Below, piece by piece: positions 1 through 5,240 of a DNA stretch of 5,240 nt; position 1 is the stretch's first letter; each line of letters opens with the position of its first letter. The DNA comes from Myxococcales bacterium (GTDB taxonomy: Bacteria > Myxococcota_A > Polyangia > Polyangiales > Houyiibacteriaceae), in assembly GCA_020354595.1 (NCBI GenBank), contig CP070650.1, positions 165,944 to 171,183 of the forward strand, written 5' to 3'. The notes beneath the pieces are model-generated. The model did not search any database and had not been told where the DNA came from. It worked only from the letters and a program-made list of their open reading frames with translations. Made by a program: the position numbers and the translations under genes.

Positions 1-1
1 G

Positions 2-1330
2 CACCGGGACGACCTCGTTCAGTGCCAACCTGGATCGGCGGCCGCGGCGGATGACGAGTGCGCTCGCGCTTTCCTCGAACGAGTCGGACGTCGCCTTTTC
101 CGTCGGAGCCTCGCCGCCGAAGAGCTGGACGCGCGGGTCAAAATCGCTCGTGAAGCCACCGGTGCATTGGGAGACTTTTACGGCGGCCTCGAGCTGGCCC
201 TGACGAGCTTGTTAGTCTCCCCAGACTTTCTCTTCCGGGTCGAGGAGGCCGAGCCGGTGCCCGGCGATCCGTCGCGAATGCGGCTGACCAGCGTCTCAAT
301 GGCCTCGCGCCTCAGCTACCTGCTGTGGAGCACGACTCCAGACGATGGTCTTCTCGCTGCGGCCGAGAGCGGCTCGCTCGTCGAAGACAGCGGCCTTGCT
401 GCGGAGCTCGAGCGCTTGCTCGCCTCGCCCAGGCTCGAGACCGGTCTGCGCTCAATCTTCGCGGACCTCTACGACTTCAAGCAGTTCGACGACGGTCTGG
501 TTCGCAAGGATGCCCTGCTCTTCCCGGCCTTTACCCAGCCGATGATTCAGGACGCGAAGGAACAAACCCTTCGCACGATCATCGACCATCTGATGAGAGG
601 CGAGGACTACCGAAGCCTGTTCACGACGACGTCCTCTTTCCTCACCCGGCGGCTGGGCGTCGTGTACCGCGTCCCAGTGGCGACGCAGAGTGGCTGGGAG
701 CGCTATGTTTTTCCAGAGGAAGCCGAGCGCGTAGGTCTTCTCTCGCATATCAGCGTGAACGCCCTCCACTCGCATCCCGGCCGGAGCTCCGCGACCCTTC
801 GCGGCAAGTTCGTGCGGGAGGTCTTGCTTTGTCAGGACATCCCGACCCCGCCGGCGAACGTCGATTTCTCGATCGTCGAGGATACGACAGGTGAGCTTCG
901 CACAGCGCGCGAGCGCTTGGAGGCGCACGTCACGAACGACGCCTGCGCTGGATGCCACGTGCTGACGGATCCGATCGGCCTCGCTCTCGAAACGTTCGAC
1001 GCCATCGGGATGTATCGCACCGAAGAGAACGGCGTCCCGATCGACACCTCCGGCGAGCTCGACGGCGTCGAGTACGACGACGCCGCCGGGTTGGGCGCAG
1101 CCTTGAGCGAGCATCCCGCCCTCGGGCCGTGTTTGGTCCGGAGCCTCTACCGCTACGCCGTGGGGCGAAGCTCGGACGCCGGTGAGGCAGCGCTTCTCGA
1201 GCTACTGAGCGAGCGCTTTGCGGACTCCGGCTACCGGGTCTCCGATTTGTTGCGCGAAGTCTTGTTGAGCGACGGCTTCCGATTCACCTCCGGGCCGCGT
1301 GTCCTCGAGGACACGGGGGACGCGCCATGA
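2..1330 (+). CDS. DUF1592-family cytochrome-type protein (DUF1595-DUF1592-DUF1588-DUF1585), 5' end missing
   Basis: The frame is open from base 2, so the gene is cut by the left edge. The TTG at 167 is internal, because family sequence continues upstream of it. 442 residues are visible (residue 1 at base 2). In order I recognise a DUF1595/PSD5-like segment (about 18-80, with GRRLFRR and SPDFLFRVE), DUF1592/PSD4 (about 93-220, with RLSYLLW at 103-109), DUF1588/PSCyt3 (about 241-340, with RVGLLSH, then a CAGCH haem-binding motif at 315-319 followed by DPIGLALETFDAIG) and DUF1585/PSD2 (about 351-428, with RYAVGR). Family members usually carry a signal peptide, a further N-terminal region and DUF1587, all of which would lie outside the window. 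CXXCH implies covalent haem c and therefore a location outside the cytoplasm. The molecular function of the family is not established. The stop overlaps the next gene's start (ATGA), so the two are very probably cotranscribed and translationally coupled. Family assignment is strong; an electron-transfer role is inference. Confidence 0.93.
   Translation, partial: HRDDLVQCQPGSAAAADDECARAFLERVGRRLFRRSLAAEELDARVKIAREATGALGDFYGGLELALTSLLVSPDFLFRVEEAEPVPGDPSRMRLTSVSMASRLSYLLWSTTPDDGLLAAAESGSLVEDSGLAAELERLLASPRLETGLRSIFADLYDFKQFDDGLVRKDALLFPAFTQPMIQDAKEQTLRTIIDHLMRGEDYRSLFTTTSSFLTRRLGVVYRVPVATQSGWERYVFPEEAERVGLLSHISVNALHSHPGRSSATLRGKFVREVLLCQDIPTPPANVDFSIVEDTTGELRTARERLEAHVTNDACAGCHVLTDPIGLALETFDAIGMYRTEENGVPIDTSGELDGVEYDDAAGLGAALSEHPALGPCLVRSLYRYAVGRSSDAGEAALLELLSERFADSGYRVSDLLREVLLSDGFRFTSGPRVLEDTGDAP
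1315..1320 (+). promoter_or_regulatory. Ribosome binding site of the DUF1552 gene
   Basis: GGGGGA lies 6 bases before the ATG at 1327, inside the end of the upstream gene. It can pair with the CCUCC anti-Shine-Dalgarno core using one G-U pair. It supports ATG 1327 as the true start. The same core is used before the gene at 2822. Confidence 0.5.
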
Positions 1331-2682
1331 AGCGCTTCGATCGCAGAACGATGCTTCGCGGCACGCTTGCAGGCAGCGCCGTCACCATGGGGCTTCCCCT
1401 GCTCGACTGCTTCTTGAACGACAACGCGACAGCCCTTGCGCAGGGGGCACCGCTTCCGCTGCGTTTTGGCGCGTGGATGTGGGGCTGCGGCATGAACCCC
1501 GACCGTTGGACCCCCTCCACCGAAGGCACGGGGTTCGAGCTACCAGTCGAGCTCGAGGCTCTGCACCGTGAGCTCGCCTCGGGTGGGACGCTTCGCGACC
1601 AGGTGAGCATCTTCAGCGGGTTCGACGTCCACCTCGACGGGCGCCCCAACTTTCCCCACACGGCTGGGCTCATGGGAACGCTGACGGGCAGCCTTCCGCT
1701 TGAGGACTACACGGTTCCGGCGCAGACACTGGATACGATCATCGCCGCCGAAATCGGAGGCCTCACTCGGTTCCGCTCGCTCGAGATGTCGTGCACTGGG
1801 AACCCGAATCAGGCCTACAGCTTCGAGAGTCAGGGCGTGCCCAACGCGCCGGAGATCTCTCCGGCGGCCTTGTACACGCGCGTTTTCGGACCTGAGTTCG
1901 CCGATCCGAACGCGGGCCCATTCGTGCCCGACCCGAGGTTGATGCTTCGGCAAAGCGTGCTGTCCGTCGTCAAAGACGATCGCCAGCGACTGATGCAGCG
2001 GGTCGGTGCGCACGACAAACAGAGGCTCGACCAGTACTTCACGTCGGTCCGCCAGCTCGAGCGACAGATCGACGTTCTTCTCGCGGGGCCGCCGGACCTC
2101 GAGAGTTGTCAGAAGGCGCCCGCGCCAGGTGCCGACGATCTCGGCACCGAGGTCGGACAGGCAACCACCACGAACCAAGTCATGGCGGAGCTTCTGTCAT
2201 TCGCGCTCGCGTGCGATCAGACGCGCGTGTTCAGCATGATGTTCTCGGATCGAATCTCGGGTCTTCGGCAACCCGGATCGAGTGCTCAACATCACCAGCT
2301 GACGCACGACGAGCCACTCGACCCCGGGATCGGTTACCAGCCCGAGGCCACGGAGTTTGTTTACGTCTCGATGAACGCGTGGGCGGACTTCCTCGAGCGA
2401 CTGGCTGCGATTCCCGAAGGCGACGGCACCCTCCTCGACAACTGCGTCGTGTTTGGTCACTCCGACGTGTCGTTCGCGAAAATCCACGGCATCACCGGCG
2501 TGCCCATGATGATCGCAGGACGTGCCGCCGGGCGGATCAAGCCGGGCGTTCACGTCGCTGGCGCGACTGCGCCCTCGACACGGGTCGGCCTGACGATCCA
2601 GCAGGTCATGGGCCTCACGACGGAGCGCTGGGGCACCCGCTCGATGGAAGCTACACAGCCGATCAGCGAAATCCTCGTCTAG
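1327..2682 (+). CDS. Tat-exported DUF1552 (HXXSHH-family) protein
   Basis: This 451-residue protein is of full family length. The N-terminus is a twin-arginine signal: FDRRTMLRG with R6-R7, a hydrophobic stretch around 13-26 (ending GLPLLD, typical of the family) and a possible cleavage after A36-L37-A38. It should therefore be folded in the cytoplasm and moved by the Tat system to the envelope, which often indicates a cofactor-binding or metal-binding protein. The signature region near residues 322-328 reads HHQLTHD, a variant of the family's HXXSHH motif (H323, T326, H327, D328 in place of H, S, H, H). The C-terminal third has GHSD (377-380), H387, GVPMMIAGRAAGRIKPG and a VGLTIQQVMG helix, as usual for DUF1552. 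The start is fixed by the ATGA overlap with the DUF1592-type gene and a GGGGGA site 6 bases upstream. The two families are recurrent neighbours, but no reaction is established for either. The histidine-rich motif suggests metal binding, which is inference. Confidence 0.93.
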   Translation: MKRFDRRTMLRGTLAGSAVTMGLPLLDCFLNDNATALAQGAPLPLRFGAWMWGCGMNPDRWTPSTEGTGFELPVELEALHRELASGGTLRDQVSIFSGFDVHLDGRPNFPHTAGLMGTLTGSLPLEDYTVPAQTLDTIIAAEIGGLTRFRSLEMSCTGNPNQAYSFESQGVPNAPEISPAALYTRVFGPEFADPNAGPFVPDPRLMLRQSVLSVVKDDRQRLMQRVGAHDKQRLDQYFTSVRQLERQIDVLLAGPPDLESCQKAPAPGADDLGTEVGQATTTNQVMAELLSFALACDQTRVFSMMFSDRISGLRQPGSSAQHHQLTHDEPLDPGIGYQPEATEFVYVSMNAWADFLERLAAIPEGDGTLLDNCVVFGHSDVSFAKIHGITGVPMMIAGRAAGRIKPGVHVAGATAPSTRVGLTIQQVMGLTTERWGTRSMEATQPISEILV

Positions 2683-2690
2683 CCTGCGGC

Positions 2691-2715
2691 GCTGGCGCTC
2701 AGGATGTGAGCCAGC
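2691..2715 (+). terminator. Hairpin after the DUF1552 gene, possible transcription end
   Basis: Starting 9 bases after the TAG stop, GCTGG plus CTCA (separated by a 2-base CG bulge) can pair with TGAG plus CCAGC around a GGATG loop, giving nine base pairs. No T-run follows (the next bases are ATACAG), so it is not a classic intrinsic terminator. It could mark the 3' end of the message, protect it, or act with Rho. Confidence 0.35.
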
Positions 2716-2737
2716 ATACAGTCGCGACGCGTGGTTG

Positions 2738-2766
2738 TTGACGCCCCTCCGACGCCCCTCGACACT
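2738..2766 (+). promoter_or_regulatory. Weak candidate promoter for the gene at 2822
   Basis: TTGACG (2738-2743) resembles a sigma-70 -35 box, and GACACT (2761-2766) sits at the correct 17-base spacing but matches the -10 consensus at only three of six positions. A start near 2773 would give a leader of roughly 50 bases. The preceding hairpin and the 139-base gap suggest that the gene at 2822 has its own promoter, but this particular site is only a guess. Confidence 0.2.
2740..2760 (+). repeat. Two tandem copies of GACGCCCCTC, period 11
   Basis: GACGCCCCTC occurs at 2740-2749 and 2751-2760, separated by one base. Its core CGCCCCT is complementary to AGGGGCG at 2788-2794, so either copy could form a seven-base-pair stem in the leader of the downstream gene. 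The 11-base period is about one helical turn, so paired binding by a regulator is also possible. GCGCACC also occurs twice nearby (2779-2785 and 2792-2798). In such GC-rich DNA, chance is a serious alternative. Confidence 0.5.
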
Positions 2767-2810
2767 GATCGGGGGGATGCGCACCGCAGGGGCGCACCAC
2801 ATCACCGGTT

Positions 2811-2817
2811 AGGGGGA
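2811..2817 (+). promoter_or_regulatory. Ribosome binding site of the gene at 2822
   Basis: AGGGGGA ends four bases before ATG 2822. It is the purine-rich tract expected for a Shine-Dalgarno site and shares GGGGGA with the site before the DUF1552 gene. It fixes the start at 2822, directly ahead of a complete signal peptide. Confidence 0.6.
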
Positions 2818-2821
2818 ACCG

Positions 2822-3559
2822 ATGAAACGCTTTGCTTTGCTACTTGTTGTTTTCTGGATGCTCGCAGCGAGCGCTGGCGCGCAGAGCATGCCGACGACGA
2901 TTTCGGCCGACGACAATGGCGTCGAGCTGACGGGGCCCAACGAGGCTTCGGAGGCCGACGTGCCCGAAGAGAAGAAGGCGTACGAGAAGAGGGTCGGCGG
3001 CAAGATCTGGCTGGAGGCCACTGCCGGTCCATCCAGGTTCAACGCGACACAGTTTCGCACGCTCGACATCCTCCCTGCACAGGCCGCGCAATTCATCCCG
3101 GAGGTCATCGTTTCGGGACCCGAGTTTGGAGCCGCGCTTCGTTTTCGGACCGGCTCCTCGACCATTGGCGCTCGTTTCAAGCGCGCCGACTACGAGCCGT
3201 TCGACCTGACTTCAATCGGCCTCGACCTCGGCTTCCTCGTCCGCGCGGTCCCCTACGTGCATCCGTCGATTCGACTCGGCTTCAACTACTACACGACGAC
3301 CGGCGGGCTCGTGATTCCCGGATTCGAGAATCTGATCAGCGGCGTCCGAAGCCATGGCGGTGGCGCCTCGATTGGGGCAGGCATCCGCATTCCGATCGTT
3401 CGCTGGGTTTCAATCGCGGCAGACTTCGACTACTCGATCATCGGGCTCGTGTTTCGCGGAACGGAGACGGTCAGCGGAACCGGCGCGACCGTCACCGCCG
3501 GGACGGCCGGCACTCAGATCGCCGGAACGTTCGCGTTGACGTTCCATCTGGGCGGCTGA
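2822..3559 (+). CDS. Exported beta-rich protein, probable small outer-membrane barrel
   Basis: This is a 245-residue protein of no family I can name. The N-terminus is a clear Sec signal peptide: K2-R3, a hydrophobic core at about 4-16 and an AGA cleavage site after A20. A polar, mostly acidic linker follows (about 22-55, including EEKKAYEKR). The rest is rich in alternating polar/apolar strands and glycine, for example KIWLEATAGPSRF, FGAALRFRTGSSTIGARFK, GLDLGFLVRAVPYVHPSIRLGFNYYTT, ASIGAGIRIPIVRWVSIAADFDYSIIG and TQIAGTFALTFHLGG. This pattern fits an outer-membrane beta barrel of about eight strands, with paired aromatic residues such as Y-Y. The last residues are HLGG rather than a terminal aromatic, so insertion by the Bam machinery is plausible but not certain; a soluble periplasmic beta protein is the alternative. 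It is separated from the DUF1552 gene by a hairpin-containing gap and followed by another outer-membrane protein gene on the same strand. Confidence 0.85.
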   Translation: MKRFALLLVVFWMLAASAGAQSMPTTISADDNGVELTGPNEASEADVPEEKKAYEKRVGGKIWLEATAGPSRFNATQFRTLDILPAQAAQFIPEVIVSGPEFGAALRFRTGSSTIGARFKRADYEPFDLTSIGLDLGFLVRAVPYVHPSIRLGFNYYTTTGGLVIPGFENLISGVRSHGGGASIGAGIRIPIVRWVSIAADFDYSIIGLVFRGTETVSGTGATVTAGTAGTQIAGTFALTFHLGG

Positions 3560-3678
3560 CCGATCCTCGCCCATTTCCGCGTTGCGGAGTTCGACGAAAA
3601 CGGAGTCGTGAGTACGGGTAGCGCTTGGGGGCGCTCGCGCGGTTTGGCTAACTGACTGCTGCTGGCTAGTATCCGTGC
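3560..3678 (+). other. Intergenic gap with two small hairpins
   Basis: These 119 bases hold no gene that I can support. TCCGC-GTT-GCGGA (3576-3588) and AGCGC-TTGGGG-GCGCT (3620-3635) are perfect five-base-pair stems. Neither is followed by a T-run, so neither is a convincing intrinsic terminator. The right end holds the candidate promoter of the FadL-like gene. Confidence 0.4.
3644..3672 (+). promoter_or_regulatory. Candidate sigma-70-like promoter of the FadL-like gene
   Basis: TTGGCT (3644-3649) and TAGTAT (3667-3672) each match the consensus at four of six positions and are exactly 17 bases apart. Transcription would start about 6-8 bases after the -10 box, at or beside the GTG at 3679. 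That would make a message with almost no leader, which fits the absence of a Shine-Dalgarno sequence. The site is a match by eye; there is no experimental support in the window. Confidence 0.35.
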
Positions 3679-5240
3679 GTGTCGGCTGTACGAACGGGCG
3701 TCCTCACTGCGCTGGTCATGCTGTGCTCGTACCCGAGCCGTGGAGACGCCCAAGCGACTTACTACCGCACGATACCGCTCGGTGAGCGGGCGATCGGGAT
3801 GGGCACCGCATACACGGGGATCGCGAACGACCCGTCGGCCACGTATTACAACCCGGGCGGCCTGATGACGGGCGGCCGGTTCCAGCTTCTGGGCAGCCTC
3901 ATGTCGCTCGTGTTCCTTCGAGGTTCGATCGAAGATGCGTTCGACTCTCCCGAAATCGACCAGACCCTGACCTATTCGCGAAGCACATCGCTGCCCCACT
4001 TCATCGGTACCGTCATCAAGTTCGGAAAGAAGGCCTACGGCGATCACCGCTACGCAGTGGGCTACAGCTCCTTCGAGATCGCTCGCGAGAACCTGGGCGT
4101 CGGCTTCACACAGATCGAGCCGCAAGCCAGCGCCGACCTGAGCTTGAACAGCAACTACCGAATGCGCTGGTGGGGGGTGTCGTTCGCGGCGCAGACGACG
4201 AAGAAGCTGTCGCTCGGTATCACCGCATTCCTCTCCGAGCAGTCGTACAACTACAGTGAAGACATCGCACTAGCGGGCGGAGGTACGCTCGGCGACGCGG
4301 GCGTGCGCGTGGGTGGATCATCCGTCGTCTCGGACACGCGCGTTGGCACGCACTCCTGGCACTTCGTCTTCCGCTTGGGCGCCCTCTATCGAATCAACCC
4401 GAAATGGCAGGTCGGGCTCATGTTCCAACCGCCGGGAGCCCCGATCAAGGAATCCGGCAATGTCTTTCGACGATTCGTTTCGAACCTCGACGGCGAGGAC
4501 ACCTTCTTCGTGTTCAACGAGGGTGATTTCGAGACGAGAATGCCGATTCCATTCGAGCTGCGGGTCGGCGCCGAATACAAGGTCGACGCGCTGACGACGC
4601 TATCGTTCGATGCCGCGATCACTGGTCCGGTGAAGGACCAGACGGTATTCGCCAGGCCTCCGGAGCTCGAAGGGGCCCCCGGGAGTCTCGGCGCATACTT
4701 CCCCAACACTACGGAGCGCCGCATCACCCCGAACGGCGCCATCGGGGCCGAGCATCTGTTCGGCAAGGTCGTCGTGGCGGGCGGGCTCTCGACCAACATC
4801 TCGGCCTCGCCGAAGGTTCCGGAAACGGCAACCCAGTACACGCCAGCGCAGATCAACCTCTATGGCGCGTCGTTCGCAGTGGGCGTGGATGCCGCAGGCT
4901 ACCGATTGACGCTCGGCGCCACCGGCTACTTCGGCGTCGGCGATGCCTTGGCCTTCACGCTCGATCGAGAGGCCCAGGTCGCGTTCTATCGACAAACCAA
5001 AGCGACCGCGGGCGGGCTTCTGCTTTACATCGCCGGCGCGGTCTCGGTCGCGAGCAGGGGCGCGCAGGACGTAGAGAAGAAGTACAAGGAGCGCAAAGCG
5101 CGAAAGGCCGAGGAGAACGGCGACGAGGAAGATCCCGCCGAGGACGCTGGCGCGGACACTGACGCTGACACTGACGCTGACACTGGCACTGACACTGACG
5201 CTGACACTGGCACGGGCACTGACGCTGACACTGACGCTGA
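3679..5240 (+). CDS. FadL/OMPP1-type outer-membrane transport protein with acidic repeat tail, 3' end missing
   Basis: The frame is open from the TAG at 3667-3669 to the right edge, giving 520 visible residues and no stop. I choose GTG 3679 because it gives a full signal peptide: basic R5, hydrophobic 7-16 and cleavage after A24-Q25-A26, before TYYRT. The ATG at 3718 would remove most of it. The mature N-terminus has the OMPP1/FadL/TodX hallmark, GMGTAYTGIANDPSATYYNPGGL (residues 40-62), corresponding to the usual NPAGL. A long run of amphipathic strands follows (for example YRMRWWGVSFAAQTT, WQVGLMFQPPGAPI and FELRVGAEYKV), ending near GGLLLYIAGAVSVAS (445-459). The family moves hydrophobic compounds such as long-chain fatty acids or aromatics across the outer membrane; the substrate here is unknown. 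After the barrel comes a charged stretch (about 464-488, KKYKERKARKAEE, then acidic) and a D-T/D-A/G-T dipeptide repeat from 489 to the edge. Such a tail is not usual for the family. No Shine-Dalgarno sequence precedes the start. Confidence 0.88.
   Translation, partial: MSAVRTGVLTALVMLCSYPSRGDAQATYYRTIPLGERAIGMGTAYTGIANDPSATYYNPGGLMTGGRFQLLGSLMSLVFLRGSIEDAFDSPEIDQTLTYSRSTSLPHFIGTVIKFGKKAYGDHRYAVGYSSFEIARENLGVGFTQIEPQASADLSLNSNYRMRWWGVSFAAQTTKKLSLGITAFLSEQSYNYSEDIALAGGGTLGDAGVRVGGSSVVSDTRVGTHSWHFVFRLGALYRINPKWQVGLMFQPPGAPIKESGNVFRRFVSNLDGEDTFFVFNEGDFETRMPIPFELRVGAEYKVDALTTLSFDAAITGPVKDQTVFARPPELEGAPGSLGAYFPNTTERRITPNGAIGAEHLFGKVVVAGGLSTNISASPKVPETATQYTPAQINLYGASFAVGVDAAGYRLTLGATGYFGVGDALAFTLDREAQVAFYRQTKATAGGLLLYIAGAVSVASRGAQDVEKKYKERKARKAEENGDEEDPAEDAGADTDADTDADTGTDTDADTGTGTDADTDA
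5143..5240 (+). repeat. Hexanucleotide repeat (GACACT / GACGCT / GGCACT) encoding an Asp-Thr/Asp-Ala tail
   Basis: From base 5143 the coding sequence consists of six-base units, mostly GACACT and GACGCT with some GGCACT or GGCACG, running to the window edge (about 16 units, end not seen). In frame they read DA, GA, DT, DA, DT, DA, DT, GT and so on. Unit length is a multiple of three, so gain or loss of units by slippage would change tail length without shifting the frame. The true length and what follows are outside the window. Confidence 0.9.

Noticed and set aside
452..1114. A 220-residue open frame on the - strand
   Set aside because: It lies wholly opposite the well-recognised DUF1592/DUF1588/DUF1585 region and has no family-like content; it is a by-product of GC-rich codon use.
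167..1330. A TTG start at 167 for the DUF1592-type gene
   Set aside because: The frame is open upstream to base 2, and the upstream residues (GRRLFRRSLAAEEL) fit DUF1595, so 167 is internal and the gene is truncated by the window.
2731..3621. A 296-residue + strand frame overlapping the exported protein gene
   Set aside because: Its product is highly Arg-rich with no signal peptide. The 2822 frame has a ribosome binding site, signal peptide and coherent strand pattern.
3718..3726. ATG 3718 as the start of the FadL-like gene
   Set aside because: It would leave only a 13-residue stub before the cleavage site with no basic start or hydrophobic core, and no Shine-Dalgarno sequence precedes it. 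GTG 3679 gives a complete signal peptide.
3715..3729. Lipoprotein signal (VMLC) in the FadL-like protein and LLDC in the DUF1552 protein
   Set aside because: The residue before the cysteine is Leu or Asp rather than Gly, Ala or Ser, so neither fits a lipobox. Both have plausible ordinary signal-peptidase sites further on.
3514..4125. A 203-residue open frame on the - strand
   Set aside because: It runs opposite the end of the 2822 gene and the N-terminal third of the FadL-like gene. Its product is Arg/His/Ala-rich low-information sequence.
5025..5231. A - strand frame encoding a Ser-Val/Ala-Ser repeat protein
   Set aside because: It is the complement of the D-T/D-A repeat tract and the barrel end; the repeat alone explains its open frame.

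Overview
The window is GC-rich, gene-dense and reads entirely on the + strand. It holds four protein-coding genes, the first cut by the left edge and the last by the right edge. I see no RNA genes, insertion sequences, CRISPR arrays or phage genes. No gap between genes is longer than about 140 bases. The gene content (a cytochrome-type DUF1595/DUF1592/DUF1588/DUF1585 protein beside a Tat-exported DUF1552 protein, then two exported beta-barrel-type proteins) fits a Gram-negative environmental bacterium. Myxococcota is my first guess. Planctomycetota or a related lineage is possible, because this gene pair is also abundant there. The assignment is an inference from protein families and composition; no taxonomic marker is present.

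Bases 2-1330 and 1327-2682 form a tightly coupled pair. The stop codon of the DUF1592-type gene overlaps the start codon of the DUF1552 gene as ATGA. The first protein has one CXXCH haem-binding motif in its DUF1588 part. The second has a twin-arginine signal peptide and a variant (HQLTHD) of the HXXSHH motif that names its family. Such pairs are common in these lineages, but their biochemical role is not established. The layout suggests two cell-envelope proteins acting together, possibly in a redox or hydrolytic step.

A 139-base gap with an imperfect hairpin just after the DUF1552 stop and an 11-base tandem repeat separates this pair from a 245-residue exported protein at 2822-3559. That protein has a clear signal peptide, an acidic linker and a beta-strand-rich body, and is probably a small outer-membrane barrel of no recognised family.

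After a further 119 bases, a FadL/OMPP1-type outer-membrane transport protein starts at GTG 3679 and runs off the right edge. It is missed if only ATG starts or complete frames are considered. It has a signal peptide ending AQA, the family's N-terminal NPGGL-type motif, a barrel, a charged stretch and then a hexanucleotide-encoded Asp-Thr/Asp-Ala repeat tail still running at the window edge. Its start lacks a Shine-Dalgarno sequence, and a plausible sigma-70-like promoter ends 6 bases before the GTG, so its message may be leaderless.

I do not see a clearly new multi-gene system. The most unusual items are the repeat tail on the FadL-like protein, its possible leaderless start, and the uncharacterised exported gene pair.
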